A stretch of 64,000 bases of DNA from Labilithrix luteola. Lineage in GTDB: Bacteria; Myxococcota_A; Polyangia; Polyangiales; Polyangiaceae. The notes under the pieces were generated by a model. The model did no database searches and was not told the DNA's origin. It was given only the letters and a program-made list of their open reading frames with translations. The stretch spans positions 11,699,501-11,763,500 of the forward strand of contig NZ_CP012333.1 of NCBI RefSeq assembly GCF_001263205.1. The letters run 5' to 3'. Positions within the stretch are counted from its first letter, which is position 1, and every line of letters begins with the position of its first letter. This document shows, piece by piece, positions 36,571 through 45,101 of this stretch. The translations under genes and the position numbers were made by a program.

Positions 36571-37698
36571 ATGGCCCCATGCAAGATGAGCAAGATGCGT
36601 TTGCGCCCTCTCGTCGTCGCGGTCGTGACGGCGGCTATCCCTGTCGTCGCGTGTGGCTCGGGTTCGACTACGGAGAACGCCTTCGTGCCGGCGACCAGCC
36701 TTGCCTCGCGTTTGGGTTACACCTGCGCGCAACTGACCGACGCCACGGTCCGCTGCTGGGGAATGGTCCCCGGTCTACGTGAAGCAGACTATCGGTCCAA
36801 GCCGACCCCAGTCGCTGGGCTGTACGGCGTTGCCGGCGTTGCCGCGGGTTCGTACCATGCCTGCGCACTGGTGACGGGCGGCACCGTCCGCTGCTGGGGA
36901 TCGAACGCCTTCGGTCGGCTCGGTGATGGGACGACGACGGATCACAACGACCCGACCCCGGTGCCCGAGCTCTCCGGTGTTGCCGAAATCACCGCAGGTG
37001 AGCATCACACCTGTGCGCGCCTGACCGATGGTACCGTCCGCTGCTGGGGCTACAACGGCGACGGCGAGCTCGGCGACGGAACGACCACCAATCGGCCCAC
37101 CCCAACGCCTGTCCCCGGGCTCTCCGACGTCGCCGAAGTTGCCGCGGGGACCTTCCACACCTGTGCGCGCCTGACCGATGGCACCGTCCGCTGCTGGGGA
37201 ATGAACAGCGACGGCGAGCTCGGCGACGGATCGACCACCGGTCGGCCCACGCCGGTCGTGGTCTCCGGGCTCTCCGACGTCGCCGAGATCACCGCAGGAG
37301 GGAGCTACACCTGCGCGCGCCTGAACGATGGCACCGCCCGCTGCTGGGGAGCCAATCGCGTTGGCGAGCTCGGCGACGGAGGGCTCACCGGTCTCTCGGG
37401 CGTGGCCAAGATCGCCGCGGGCGCGAGCCACACCTGCGCGCGTCTGACGGATGGCACCGTGCGCTGTTGGGGATTCAACCTCTCCGGCCAGCTCGGTGAC
37501 GGAACGACCACGAGTCCGCTCCCCCCGACTCCCGTCCCCGGGTTATCCAACGTCACCGAGCTCAGCGCGGGCCTCGCCCATACCTGCGCACTTCTGGTCG
37601 ACGGAACCGTCCAGTGCTGGGGAAGCAACCGCTGGGGAGCGCTTGGCGACGGAACGACGACTCAAAGGCTCACCCCTGCCCCGGTCACGTGGTGTTGA
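36571..37698 (+). CDS. RCC1-repeat lipoprotein with near-identical blades
   Basis: 375 residues from the ATG at 36571, which follows GGGAAAGGA by about 13 bases; ATGs at 36586 and 36595 are alternatives. The signal peptide has lipobox PVVAC. Blades follow with a repeat of 50 residues: HTCARLTDGTVRCWGxNxxGELGDGTTT then PTPVPGLSDVAEITAG. The DNA repeats at 150-base intervals (for example at 37021, 37171 and 37321), showing recent duplication. One blade (about 37321-37443) is 27 bases shorter and lacks nine residues of the outer loop. Probable exported seven-bladed propeller. It is 51 bases upstream of the Vgb-like gene. Confidence 0.85.
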   Translation: MAPCKMSKMRLRPLVVAVVTAAIPVVACGSGSTTENAFVPATSLASRLGYTCAQLTDATVRCWGMVPGLREADYRSKPTPVAGLYGVAGVAAGSYHACALVTGGTVRCWGSNAFGRLGDGTTTDHNDPTPVPELSGVAEITAGEHHTCARLTDGTVRCWGYNGDGELGDGTTTNRPTPTPVPGLSDVAEVAAGTFHTCARLTDGTVRCWGMNSDGELGDGSTTGRPTPVVVSGLSDVAEITAGGSYTCARLNDGTARCWGANRVGELGDGGLTGLSGVAKIAAGASHTCARLTDGTVRCWGFNLSGQLGDGTTTSPLPPTPVPGLSNVTELSAGLAHTCALLVDGTVQCWGSNRWGALGDGTTTQRLTPAPVTWC

Positions 37699-37749
37699 AG
37701 ACGCCTCCTCGCCGATGACGCTCGAACCCCAATCGAAGAAACTACCTTG

Positions 37750-38670
37750 ATGCTGAATCGCAACCCGTCGATCGAGGAAATCTGGATTGCCGACCCCGGG
37801 GCCGGCCCGTACGGTCTCACCACCGGTCCCGACGCAGCACTGTGGGTGACGGCGATCCACGCAGGCAGCATCATCCGCCTCGGCGCGACTTCCGGCGAAG
37901 AGCGCGAAGTCGTTCACCATCCCTTGAAGTCGAGGACATGTGGTCCTTCGATCATCACGTCGGCTCCGGATAGCGGTCCGGATAGCCCGCTGTGGTTCAC
38001 CTGCTCTCGCGAGCATCACATCGGCCGGATCACCACGGATGGTGCGATCACGTCATTTCCCACGCCCACGCCGGACAGCGCGCCATTCGGCATCACGGCA
38101 GGACCGGACGGTGCTCTTTGGTTTACCGAGATGAAGGCCGACCGTATTGGCCGGATCACTTGTGACGGCGCAATCACGGAGTTTCCGCTCCCGATCAAAG
38201 GCGCCTTCCCGTCGATGATCACGCCCGGTCCGGACGGCGCCCTGTGGTTCACGTTGAATCAGGCAAACGCGATCGGTCGAATCGGGCTCGACGGGGAAGT
38301 GACCCTTCACGAGTTGCCTACGCCCAATGCCGGGCCGGTCGGCATCACTCTCGGCAGCGACGATACTCTCTGGTTCGTCGAGATCGCCGCGGGTCAGATT
38401 GGCCGCCTGACACCGGACGGCAAGATCCAGGAGTTCCCGCTACCCGAACGCACGGCCAAGCCGCACGCGATCGTTGCCGATCCGGCGGGAGGCTGCTGGT
38501 TCACCGAGTGGGCCGCCAACCGCATCGGCTACATCGGCGTCACTGGCGAGTTTCAGCATCATGACCTGCCCAGTCCAAGCTCCGAACCTCACGGCATCAC
38601 CATCGGCCCGGATGGTGCCGTCTGGGCCGCGCTCGAAACCGGCGCGGTCGCGCGCCTCCCTCGTGGGTAG
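37750..38670 (+). CDS. vgb: Streptogramin B lyase homologue (virginiamycin B lyase)
   Basis: 306 residues from the ATG at 37750, close to the 299 of the staphylococcal enzyme. Seven 42-residue propeller blades repeat GPDGALWFTEMxxxxIGRIT. The residues that match the known active site (His228, Glu268, His270, Glu284 of the S. aureus protein, from memory) are all present as His239 (KPHAI), Glu279 and His281 (SEPHGI) and Glu296 (WAALE). The family opens the streptogramin B lactone ring by Mg2+-dependent elimination, not hydrolysis. No signal peptide, so cytoplasmic. Soil myxobacteria meet and make such peptides, so real resistance is plausible, though many homologues are of unknown activity. Confidence 0.8.
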   Translation: MLNRNPSIEEIWIADPGAGPYGLTTGPDAALWVTAIHAGSIIRLGATSGEEREVVHHPLKSRTCGPSIITSAPDSGPDSPLWFTCSREHHIGRITTDGAITSFPTPTPDSAPFGITAGPDGALWFTEMKADRIGRITCDGAITEFPLPIKGAFPSMITPGPDGALWFTLNQANAIGRIGLDGEVTLHELPTPNAGPVGITLGSDDTLWFVEIAAGQIGRLTPDGKIQEFPLPERTAKPHAIVADPAGGCWFTEWAANRIGYIGVTGEFQHHDLPSPSSEPHGITIGPDGAVWAALETGAVARLPRG

Positions 38671-38680
38671 TCCTACGCCA

Positions 38681-39334
38681 TCAGCCGGTCGATGGCTTAC
38701 CGGCGTTGACTGCCAATTGAGCGTCGAAGGCTCGCTTGTAGGCGGGCCTCGCTTCGCCGCGGGCGACATAGGCGGCCAGGCTTGGGTATTCGTTCAGAAT
38801 GCCCGATGGTCTAAGCCGGAGCAGCACCGACACCATCATCAGGTCGCCCGCGCTGAATGCACCATCGAGCCAGTCGGCGTCGCCTAGGCGAGCGGAAAGC
38901 TGGTTCAACCGATTTCGGATACGCTCCACGACCAGAGGGAGGCGTTCCTTGGCCCAAGGCTTGTCGCCTTCCAGGACCTTGGCCGTTACGAGTTCGAGGA
39001 TCGGCGGCTCCACCGTGTTGAGCGCAGCAAACATCCATGTGATGGCACGCGCGCGCGCATTGGCCTCGTCCGGCAGCAGGCCCGGATGACGCTCGGCGAT
39101 GTGGAAGACGATCGACCCCGTCTCGAACAGAGCGAGCTCGCCTTCCTCATAGGTCGGAATCTGGCCGAAAGGATGGAGCGCCAGATGCTCGGGCTCCTTC
39201 ATCGCCCGGAAGGAAACAAGGCGAACCTCGTAAGGCTGCCCCGCTTCTTCGAGCGCCCAGCGCACGCGCGTATCACGCGCCAGCCCCTTGCCGCCATCGG
39301 GCGACCGTTCAAAGGCGGTAATGGTGATGGTCAT
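38681..39334 (-). CDS. Glutathione S-transferase family protein
   Basis: 217 residues. The N-terminal thioredoxin-like domain (about 1-85) shows VRWALEEAGQPYEVRLV, HPFGQIPTYEEGELALFETGSIVFHIAE with the cis-Pro and the Glu-Thr-Gly-Ser glutathione-binding turn. The C-terminal helical domain has the DWLDGAFSAGDLMMVSVL N-capping box. It should conjugate or use glutathione on small electrophiles in the cytoplasm. Arg and Ser near residue 10-23 are candidates for the catalytic position. It ends ten bases from the convergent Vgb-like gene. Confidence 0.88.
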   Translation of the reverse strand: MTITITAFERSPDGGKGLARDTRVRWALEEAGQPYEVRLVSFRAMKEPEHLALHPFGQIPTYEEGELALFETGSIVFHIAERHPGLLPDEANARARAITWMFAALNTVEPPILELVTAKVLEGDKPWAKERLPLVVERIRNRLNQLSARLGDADWLDGAFSAGDLMMVSVLLRLRPSGILNEYPSLAAYVARGEARPAYKRAFDAQLAVNAGKPSTG

Positions 39335-39437
39335 CGATAGGCTCCTCCTTCGCGGGCATCATCCGCTGCGGAGGCAGACCTTGCAACGCTCACCGAGCGC
39401 CGCGCGCCGAGCGCGTGCCGTGGTCGGGAAGGATGCG

Positions 39438-39797
39438 CTAGCGCGTGGCGCCTTCCACGGGGAGGCGCGCCTCGTTCCACGCGAGCATGCCGCCGAGCAT
39501 GTTCATCGCGTGCTGGAAGCCCGCGGCAGTGAGCTCGCGAGCCGCCTGCTCCGAGCGTCGACCGGAGCGGCAGATGAGAACGAGCGCTTCGTCCTTGGCC
39601 CAGCTCGTCGAGGCCGCGGCCACGGTGGCGAGGGGGACGAGCTCGGCGCCCTCGATGTGCCCGAGCTCTCCGGTGAACTCGCTTGGCTCGCGCACGTCGA
39701 TGATGCGCGTGGCCTTCTTGTCGGCGAGCACCTGCTCGGGGCGCACGTCGCGGTGACCTGACGGATTCGGGGTGGCTGCTTCGAAAAGGGTGGTCAT
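39438..39797 (-). CDS. Rhodanese domain protein
   Basis: 119 residues, a single rhodanese domain. Conserved IIDVREPSEFTGELGHIEGAELVPL and the active-site loop CRSGRRS with Cys76 are present. It should carry a persulfide on Cys76 and pass sulfur to or from thiols. The gene starts ten bases after the persulfide dioxygenase gene on the same strand, so both belong to one sulfide/persulfide detoxification operon, in which the rhodanese probably handles the sulfane sulfur made or used by the dioxygenase. Confidence 0.9.
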   Translation of the reverse strand: MTTLFEAATPNPSGHRDVRPEQVLADKKATRIIDVREPSEFTGELGHIEGAELVPLATVAAASTSWAKDEALVLICRSGRRSEQAARELTAAGFQHAMNMLGGMLAWNEARLPVEGATR

Positions 39798-39807
39798 CGC
39801 TCGCTCC

Positions 39808-40695
39808 TCACGCCGGCGTGCCGTCGTTGTCGGTGATCTGCTTCAGGTTCAGCGGCACACTCAGGTAACGGCGCCCGTTCGCGTGCGGCCTCGGCAAGAG
39901 GCCAGCATCGACGTTCACTTGGACGCTCGGGTAAAGGAGCCGCGGCGCAGCCAACGTAGCATCTCGCGCGGTTCGCATCTTCACGAACTCCTCGCGGGTC
40001 GTGCTCGCGCGGAGCTGGATGTTCTTCTCCTTCTCGGCGCCGATGGTGGTCTCCGACCGGAGTGGGCGACCGTCGGGCTGATAATCGTGTCCGACGAACA
40101 CGCGGGTCGCGTCGGGCAGCTCGTAGAGCCGCTCGTGGATCGACGTGTAGAGATCTTCGGCGCTGCCCGCGGGGAAGTCACACCGCCCGGTGCCTGAATC
40201 TTCGATGAAGATCGCGTCGCCCGCGAAGATCGCGTCCTCGATCTTGTAGGTCACGCAGGCAGGCGTGTGGCCAGGCGTCGCCATCACCTCGAGCTCCAGC
40301 GTACCGGCGACGATCTTCTCACCGTCATCGAAGAGCCGGTCGAACTGGCTTCCGTCGATCGCGAAAGCCGCCGGGAGGTCGAAGACATCGCGGAAGAGCT
40401 TCTGCACGTCGCGGATCCGCGCGCCGATGCCGACCTTCGCGCCGAAGCGCTTCTTCAGGTACTGGCTGCCGCTGATGTGGTCGGCATGGGCGTGCGTCTC
40501 GAGGATGTAGTGGACGCGGAGGTCATGCTTCCTCAGCAAGGCCTCGAGCGTCTCGAGCGACCGCGTGGACGTCGAGGACGCCAGCGGATCGTAGTCGAGC
40601 ACGGGGTCGATCACGACCGCGTCACGACTCTTCGGGTCGAACACGATGTACGTCAGGGTGGACGTGGCCGGGTCGAACAGGGTCTCGATCTGCAT
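39808..40695 (-). CDS. Persulfide dioxygenase (ETHE1/Blh-type MBL-fold)
   Basis: 295 residues from the ATG at 40695, where the family's N-terminus begins (MQIETLFDPATSTLTYIVFD); an ATG at 40707 adds four residues. The MBL metal motif THAHADH is followed by GHTPACV, a conserved Asp in FAGDAIFIEDSGTGRCDFPAG, and VFVGHDY. This set, with the one-iron 2-His-1-carboxylate site, defines bacterial persulfide dioxygenases that oxidise glutathione persulfide to sulfite. Blh proteins typically pair with rhodaneses, as here. Cytoplasmic. Confidence 0.88.
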   Translation of the reverse strand: MQIETLFDPATSTLTYIVFDPKSRDAVVIDPVLDYDPLASSTSTRSLETLEALLRKHDLRVHYILETHAHADHISGSQYLKKRFGAKVGIGARIRDVQKLFRDVFDLPAAFAIDGSQFDRLFDDGEKIVAGTLELEVMATPGHTPACVTYKIEDAIFAGDAIFIEDSGTGRCDFPAGSAEDLYTSIHERLYELPDATRVFVGHDYQPDGRPLRSETTIGAEKEKNIQLRASTTREEFVKMRTARDATLAAPRLLYPSVQVNVDAGLLPRPHANGRRYLSVPLNLKQITDNDGTPA

Positions 40696-40898
40696 CCGCG
40701 GGCTCATTTCCCGGTAAGAGCCACGCGACACCGATTGGATTCGCGCGGACGCAAAAAAAGCGGTCCAGCCATCCCAAGCCCGACGGTACGACGACGCGGG
40801 GGACCTCGGGAGCGCGGGAGATTCGAATAGGGGACCGAGAACATCATCGAAGGGCATCAGTGCTTGGGCCCCGGGCTCCCATGAACGCGCCCCTACCC

Positions 40899-41270
40899 TT
40901 ACGGGACAAGGCTCATGTGACCACCGGCGATCTGCCAGCGGCCATTTTCTGAAACCCACACTCTCGTGTAGCGCAGCGTGGCGGTGGTCGGCTTCCCCGC
41001 CAATACAGCTGCCGCATCCATCTTGACGCTCGTGACGGCACCTCCCGGGATAGGCCTCACGCGGAACTCCACCGGATCGAGCTTCGTGATCTTCAGTGCG
41101 CCCGAGCGGTGTTGTTCCAGGTCCGCAGCCTTTGTCTCCAACGAGCCTGCGAGACCAGTGAACAGTAGGTCGTCCGCAATCAGGTCATCGAGCGCCTCCA
41201 CATCAGCCGAGAGCTGCGCCTTCCAAAGCCGCTCTTCCATCGCTCGGATCGTCGATTCGATATTAGCCAT
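40899..41270 (-). CDS. NTF2-like (DUF4440) protein
   Basis: 123 residues from the ATG at 41270. The sequence ESTIRAMEERLWKAQLSADVEALDDLIADDLLFTG is typical of DUF4440 members of the NTF2-like superfamily (SnoaL/ketosteroid-isomerase fold), and it closes with RYTRVWVSENGRWQIAGGHMS. These small cone-shaped proteins either bind or isomerise small ligands; here no catalytic residue can be pointed out. Cytoplasmic, no partner in operon. Confidence 0.8.
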   Translation of the reverse strand: MANIESTIRAMEERLWKAQLSADVEALDDLIADDLLFTGLAGSLETKAADLEQHRSGALKITKLDPVEFRVRPIPGGAVTSVKMDAAAVLAGKPTTATLRYTRVWVSENGRWQIAGGHMSLVP

Positions 41271-41690
41271 GTCGCAAAAGTACCACGCAGCGCGGGGACC
41301 GAAGAATCCCCCGAAGCAGTTGGTACCCCGAGCCCTGCGCGTGATCGAACGCCGCGCGCCCTCGGCGGAAGTGACGAGACCTCCAACGTTCGCACATCGA
41401 GGCGCGCCTTCGGCGCCGCCGAAAAGCGTCGTTGGTCCCAGGTGGCGTGCGAAATGCCGCGCGTCGAACCCCGCTACTTTTCCCAGCGAAAGCGCGCGAC
41501 CACTGTGCCCACTCACCCGGCTACAACGAAGGCGCCCGACGCCTCCGTTCCCGCCTCCAGCCGTCCCGTCGAGACGATCCTTCGCGAAGCACTCGCCTTC
41601 CTCACGTAGGGTGAAGCCGGTCGGCTCCTCATACGGCGTGTACAAATTCTCATCCGGAATGCTCCAATACCCTCCTCGAAGGCCTCGCGA
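41271..41690. other. Gap of 420 bases with a protein-like relic
   Basis: No complete gene. On the minus strand near 41570-41700 two frames together read a protein-like string: WRDREAFEEG from one and, after a shift, YWSIPDENLYTPYEEPTGF and LREEGECFAKDRLDG from the other. This suggests a frameshifted gene fragment of unknown family, downstream of the WD40 gene. The rest (41271-41560) shows nothing. Confidence 0.35.
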
Positions 41691-42728
41691 TCACGCCACC
41701 TCCCACGCGCAGAGCGTTCCGCTCGCGTCCCCCGCCACGAGGGTGTGGTGCTCGGGGTGCCAGGCGAGCCCGGTGATCTCGTCGTCGAGGAACGCGAAGC
41801 GCGTAGGCCGTGTTCCCTTGCGCGGTTCCCACAAGAGCACGGACGTGTCCTGGCTGCCGCTCGCCAGGACGCCTTTCCGCGGGCTAAACGCGAGGCAGGT
41901 GCACGCACCCTTGTGAGATTCGAGCTGCAGCGGGCGCGTCCCTTCCGGGCCCTTGCCGTGAAAGTCCCAAACGGTCACCGTCGCGTCGCCGGAGGTGGCG
42001 AGCAACCTCGAGGCACTGTCCCATGCAAGGGCCTTTGGCTTGAAGGGGTATCCGCTCATCTGGGAGTCCTGGCCGGTGGCGAGTCGCCAGAAGTGGACGG
42101 AGCAGTCCTGGCTTCCACACGCAATGACCTTCGCATCCGGGCTCCACGCAACGGAGATGAGCGAGCCCTTCCACGCGAGATGCCGCGCTTTCATGCCTGG
42201 CGTGAAAGGCAGGATGTCGACGCCGCCGTAACACGTCGCCGCGAGCGCGTTGCCGTCGGCGCGCCAGGCGAGCCCCGTAATGGTGCTAGCAAGGGCTTCG
42301 GTTTCGACGATGGGCTCGCCGTCCGAGGTCCACACGCGAACCTTCTTGCCGGCCGCCGTCGCCAGACGTTCACCGCGCGGCGCCCATGCGACGTGCTCCA
42401 CCCACGCCGCTCCGCCCGAGGGCAACTCGCGTAGGAGCTTGCCCTGCGTGGTCCAGAGCTTGGCCGCCTCCTCCTGTCCGCAGGTCGCGACCGAATCCCC
42501 TGCGGGAGAGAGAGCGACGCCGAGAACGACGCCGGGGTGAGCAACCGTCGAGAAGAGTTCTTTTCCGGACGAGAGGTCGAGCCCGAGGACTCGTCCGTCG
42601 CCCAATCCCGCCACGCACAGGCGACCGTCACGCGAGACCGTGAGTGCGGCCACGTAATCGCCCGTCTCCAGCCGAAACCGCGCGCGAAGCTCCGTCTTGG
42701 CGACCACTCCTTCGTTCAGGCCAGGCAT
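41691..42728 (-). CDS. WD40-repeat protein paired with the COG0523 GTPase
   Basis: 345 residues from the ATG at 42728. Seven WD40-like blades are seen, for example VLGVALSPAGDSVATCGQEEAAKLW, ISVAWSPDAKVIACGSQDCSVHFW and TCLAFSPRKGVLASGSQDTSVLLWE. It forms a cytoplasmic propeller scaffold (no signal peptide). Its start overlaps the GTPase stop by 13 bases, so the two are translationally coupled and probably act together in metal delivery; a WD40 scaffold for a metallochaperone is inferred, not shown. Confidence 0.85.
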   Translation of the reverse strand: MPGLNEGVVAKTELRARFRLETGDYVAALTVSRDGRLCVAGLGDGRVLGLDLSSGKELFSTVAHPGVVLGVALSPAGDSVATCGQEEAAKLWTTQGKLLRELPSGGAAWVEHVAWAPRGERLATAAGKKVRVWTSDGEPIVETEALASTITGLAWRADGNALAATCYGGVDILPFTPGMKARHLAWKGSLISVAWSPDAKVIACGSQDCSVHFWRLATGQDSQMSGYPFKPKALAWDSASRLLATSGDATVTVWDFHGKGPEGTRPLQLESHKGACTCLAFSPRKGVLASGSQDTSVLLWEPRKGTRPTRFAFLDDEITGLAWHPEHHTLVAGDASGTLCAWEVA

Positions 42729-44053
42729 CGTTCGAATCCCCGGGTGAGCTCTTCGCGATCGAGATTGCGTCCGATGAAGACGAGATCGCTCGCGCGCCGC
42801 TCGGTGCCCCACAGTCGATCCTCACGACCGTCGAAGAGCATGTGCACGCCCTGGAAGACGAAGCGTTTGTCGCTTCCCTGGATATCGAGGATTCCCTTCA
42901 TGCGGAAGATGTCGGTGCCTTTCTCGCGAAGGAGCTTCGAGAGCCATTCATTCAGGCGATCGCCGTCGACGGCTCGCTCGAGGTGAATGCCGACCGAGCT
43001 CACCTCTTCGTCGTGCGAGTGGCCTGCGGCAAACTCCTTGCTCGCCACGGCGGCAACTTCGATTTCGCCGCAAAGGAGTTTCAAACCGAACTCCGACGGC
43101 AAATGTTGCGTATAGAGCCCGATTCGGCCGGCCTTCGGAACGCGAAGTCGAAAGTGCTTCGCTCCCATGCCGTAGAGAACGAGCGTGCTCGGGGCGGCAC
43201 GCAAGGACAGCTCACCGCCCGCACGCAAGCTGGCCGCCTCGTGCGCCCACGCTCGAAGGGCGCGCTCCGCGACAGCTTTGTCGTGCGCACGTTCGCCTGC
43301 CTCAAGGTCCATGACGACGACATCCATGCTCGGATCCGGTCCTTCGCGGAGGACCACGTCGTAAACACCTTCGTGGAGGTCGAACGTTCCGGCCCACTCG
43401 AACGGATATTCCGGCGCGAGGAAGGTCGGTTTCGTGGCGACGGCGCGATCGAGGTCGAAGCCTCCGACGTCGAGGACCGAAGAGATCGGCACGTCAGCGT
43501 CCGTTGCGCGAAGCACCCTGGCCATTGCGTTCATCGACCGCACGCGCCTCTCGAGAGCGTCCAGGTCGGCCGGTGAAACGAGATCGGACTTGTTGAGCAC
43601 GAGCACGTCGGCGAAGGCAATCTGTTCTCGGCACTCGCTCGAGTCTTCGATGTGCAGCCTCACGTGCTTGGCGTCGACAAGCGTGACGATTCCGTCGAGC
43701 GTGAAGAGATCGCGCATGTCGTCGTCGACGAAGAACGTCTGCGCAACTGGCCCGGGGTCGGCCATGCCGGTGGTTTCGACGAGAACGTGGTCGAACTTGT
43801 CGCGCCGCTTCATCAGGCTCCCGAGGATGCGAATCAGGTCGCCGCGCACGGTGCAACAGATGCACCCATTGTTCATTTCGAAGACCTCTTCGTCCGCGTT
43901 GATGACGAGCGCCTGATCGATACCGATCTCGCCGAACTCGTTCTCGATGACGGCGATCCGTTTGCCGTGCTGCTCGGTGAGGATTCGGTTCAGCAAGGTG
44001 GTTTTGCCGGAGCCAAGGAAGCCGGTAAGGACGGTGACGGGAATCTTCTTCAT
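42716..44053 (-). CDS. COG0523-family metal-dependent GTPase (CobW-like)
   Basis: 445 residues from the ATG at 44053, six bases after GAGAGG. The G domain has Walker A GFLGSGKTT (11-19), the metal-binding CxCC motif at 64-67 (GCICC), the switch ETTGMADPGP and NKSD. The C-terminal CobW_C half is long. A His stretch in AAGHSHDEEVSSVGIHLE may bind metal. This family moves or inserts Zn, Co or Ni into client proteins, and it is often under Zur-type control. A palindromic operator lies 37-52 bases upstream, and the same box precedes the next upstream metal transporter gene. Coupled to the WD40 gene downstream. Confidence 0.92.
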   Translation of the reverse strand: MKKIPVTVLTGFLGSGKTTLLNRILTEQHGKRIAVIENEFGEIGIDQALVINADEEVFEMNNGCICCTVRGDLIRILGSLMKRRDKFDHVLVETTGMADPGPVAQTFFVDDDMRDLFTLDGIVTLVDAKHVRLHIEDSSECREQIAFADVLVLNKSDLVSPADLDALERRVRSMNAMARVLRATDADVPISSVLDVGGFDLDRAVATKPTFLAPEYPFEWAGTFDLHEGVYDVVLREGPDPSMDVVVMDLEAGERAHDKAVAERALRAWAHEAASLRAGGELSLRAAPSTLVLYGMGAKHFRLRVPKAGRIGLYTQHLPSEFGLKLLCGEIEVAAVASKEFAAGHSHDEEVSSVGIHLERAVDGDRLNEWLSKLLREKGTDIFRMKGILDIQGSDKRFVFQGVHMLFDGREDRLWGTERRASDLVFIGRNLDREELTRGFERCLA

Positions 44054-44088
44054 GGCGAACCTCTCGAAGAGAGGCAACGCAATATCAC

Positions 44089-44106
44089 ATGCAACCGAGT
44101 TGCAAA
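44089..44106. promoter_or_regulatory. Palindromic operator before the COG0523 gene
   Basis: ATGCAACCGAGTTGCAAA contains the perfect dyad TGCAAC-CGA-GTTGCA (44090-44104), 37 to 52 bases upstream of the GTPase ATG. The pattern TGCAA-N5-TTGCA resembles Fur-family metal sites such as the actinobacterial Nur box. It recurs at 44819-44835. Confidence 0.65.
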
Positions 44107-44136
44107 ATGAAGATCGAGAAGCCCGGTCGCGACCAA

Positions 44137-44757
44137 CTAGTGCGCGCCGGCGAGAAGCCTTAGGAGAAGCCACGCGCCGAGGGCCACGCCAACACCTCCA
44201 GAAACTGCAACCACGGCTCTCTTCACCACGCCTTCTCGCCTCATCGTCCACGCGATCGGGCCTGCCATGACGACCGTGAGGACCACCATCCCGAGCACCG
44301 TGCCGAGAGCGACCAAGCAGAGATACCCGGCGGCGAGTGGGCGAGATGCAATCGTCGTCGCGGCGAGCAGGGCGACCCCGGAGGAACCGGCCAACCCGTG
44401 GGCGACGCCGATGACGATGGGCCGAGCCACCACGGCGGGCGCGGCGTCCTCCGGCCCCGACGAATCGAAAGACCGCACCAGGTGCCACGCTCCAAAGCCG
44501 ATGAGCAGGCCCGCCACGAGGATTTCGGCGAGGCGCTCGAACGCTGGCGGCACCTGCAACCGTGCGAGAACGACGAGGAGGCCGAGACCGAGAAAAGCGA
44601 GTGTATGCCCGGCTCCCCAGAGCGCAGCGACGCGGGCCGCCCGCCATCGCCCTGGCTCCCGCGAAACCAACGTCGACACCACCACGACATGATCGGCGTC
44701 CATCGCATGGCGCACGCCGAGTCCCAAACCGAGGAGCAGCACGGAGAGTCCCGTCAT
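44137..44757 (-). CDS. NiCoT/UreH-type nickel or cobalt transporter
   Basis: 206 residues, six predicted membrane helices. The first loop carries the NiCoT signature HX4DH as RHAMDADHVVVVSTLV (His17, Asp22, His23), followed by LWGAGHTLAFLGLG and a second HGLAGSSGVALLAA half-repeat. These features define the high-affinity nickel/cobalt permease and UreH-like group of the inner membrane. It is shorter than the 330-residue classical NiCoT, as UreH/HupE types are. An operator like that of the downstream COG0523 gene lies 62-78 bases before the ATG, so uptake and intracellular handling of the same metal are probably co-regulated. Confidence 0.85.
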   Translation of the reverse strand: MTGLSVLLLGLGLGVRHAMDADHVVVVSTLVSREPGRWRAARVAALWGAGHTLAFLGLGLLVVLARLQVPPAFERLAEILVAGLLIGFGAWHLVRSFDSSGPEDAAPAVVARPIVIGVAHGLAGSSGVALLAATTIASRPLAAGYLCLVALGTVLGMVVLTVVMAGPIAWTMRREGVVKRAVVAVSGGVGVALGAWLLLRLLAGAH

Positions 44758-44818
44758 CGATCCCCCGTGGGAGCATCATCGAGCAACACGAGGTGTGGAT
44801 AGTGCACCGACAGCCTTA

Positions 44819-44835
44819 ATGCAATCAAGTTGCAT
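44819..44835. promoter_or_regulatory. Palindromic operator before the metal transporter gene
   Basis: ATGCAA-TCAAG-TTGCAT is a perfect 6-base dyad with a 5-base spacer, in the divergent region between the transporter gene (62 bases away) and the ODP gene. It aligns with 44089-44106 at ATGCAA-Y-C-R-AG-TTGCA, so both are probably bound by one metalloregulator. Confidence 0.65.
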
Positions 44836-45101
44836 CAACGTCCCCATCTAAGCTCGCCCCGGCTCGCCCGCAGGCCGAGCCGTCCCAAAGAAACGCGTAG
44901 GAGGCGAGATCGTCTTCATCCATTGCGGGCCATCGCCGATGTCATTCGCAACAACGATATCTCATAATAAGGAACGCCAGAGCTTGCGGCGCACGCAGCG
45001 TTTGCGTCGGCGCGCGAGCCCTGCAGCAAGACGCGCGCAAAGAGCCGAATTTGCGAGGCGAATCGCGCTGGTTCGCACGTTGCAATGCGACGGGCGCAGT
45101 C

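Noticed and set aside
42726..42740. GTTCGAATCCCC, like a tRNA T-loop
   Set aside because: It lies in the 3' coding end of the COG0523 GTPase; no acceptor or anticodon stem can be drawn around it.
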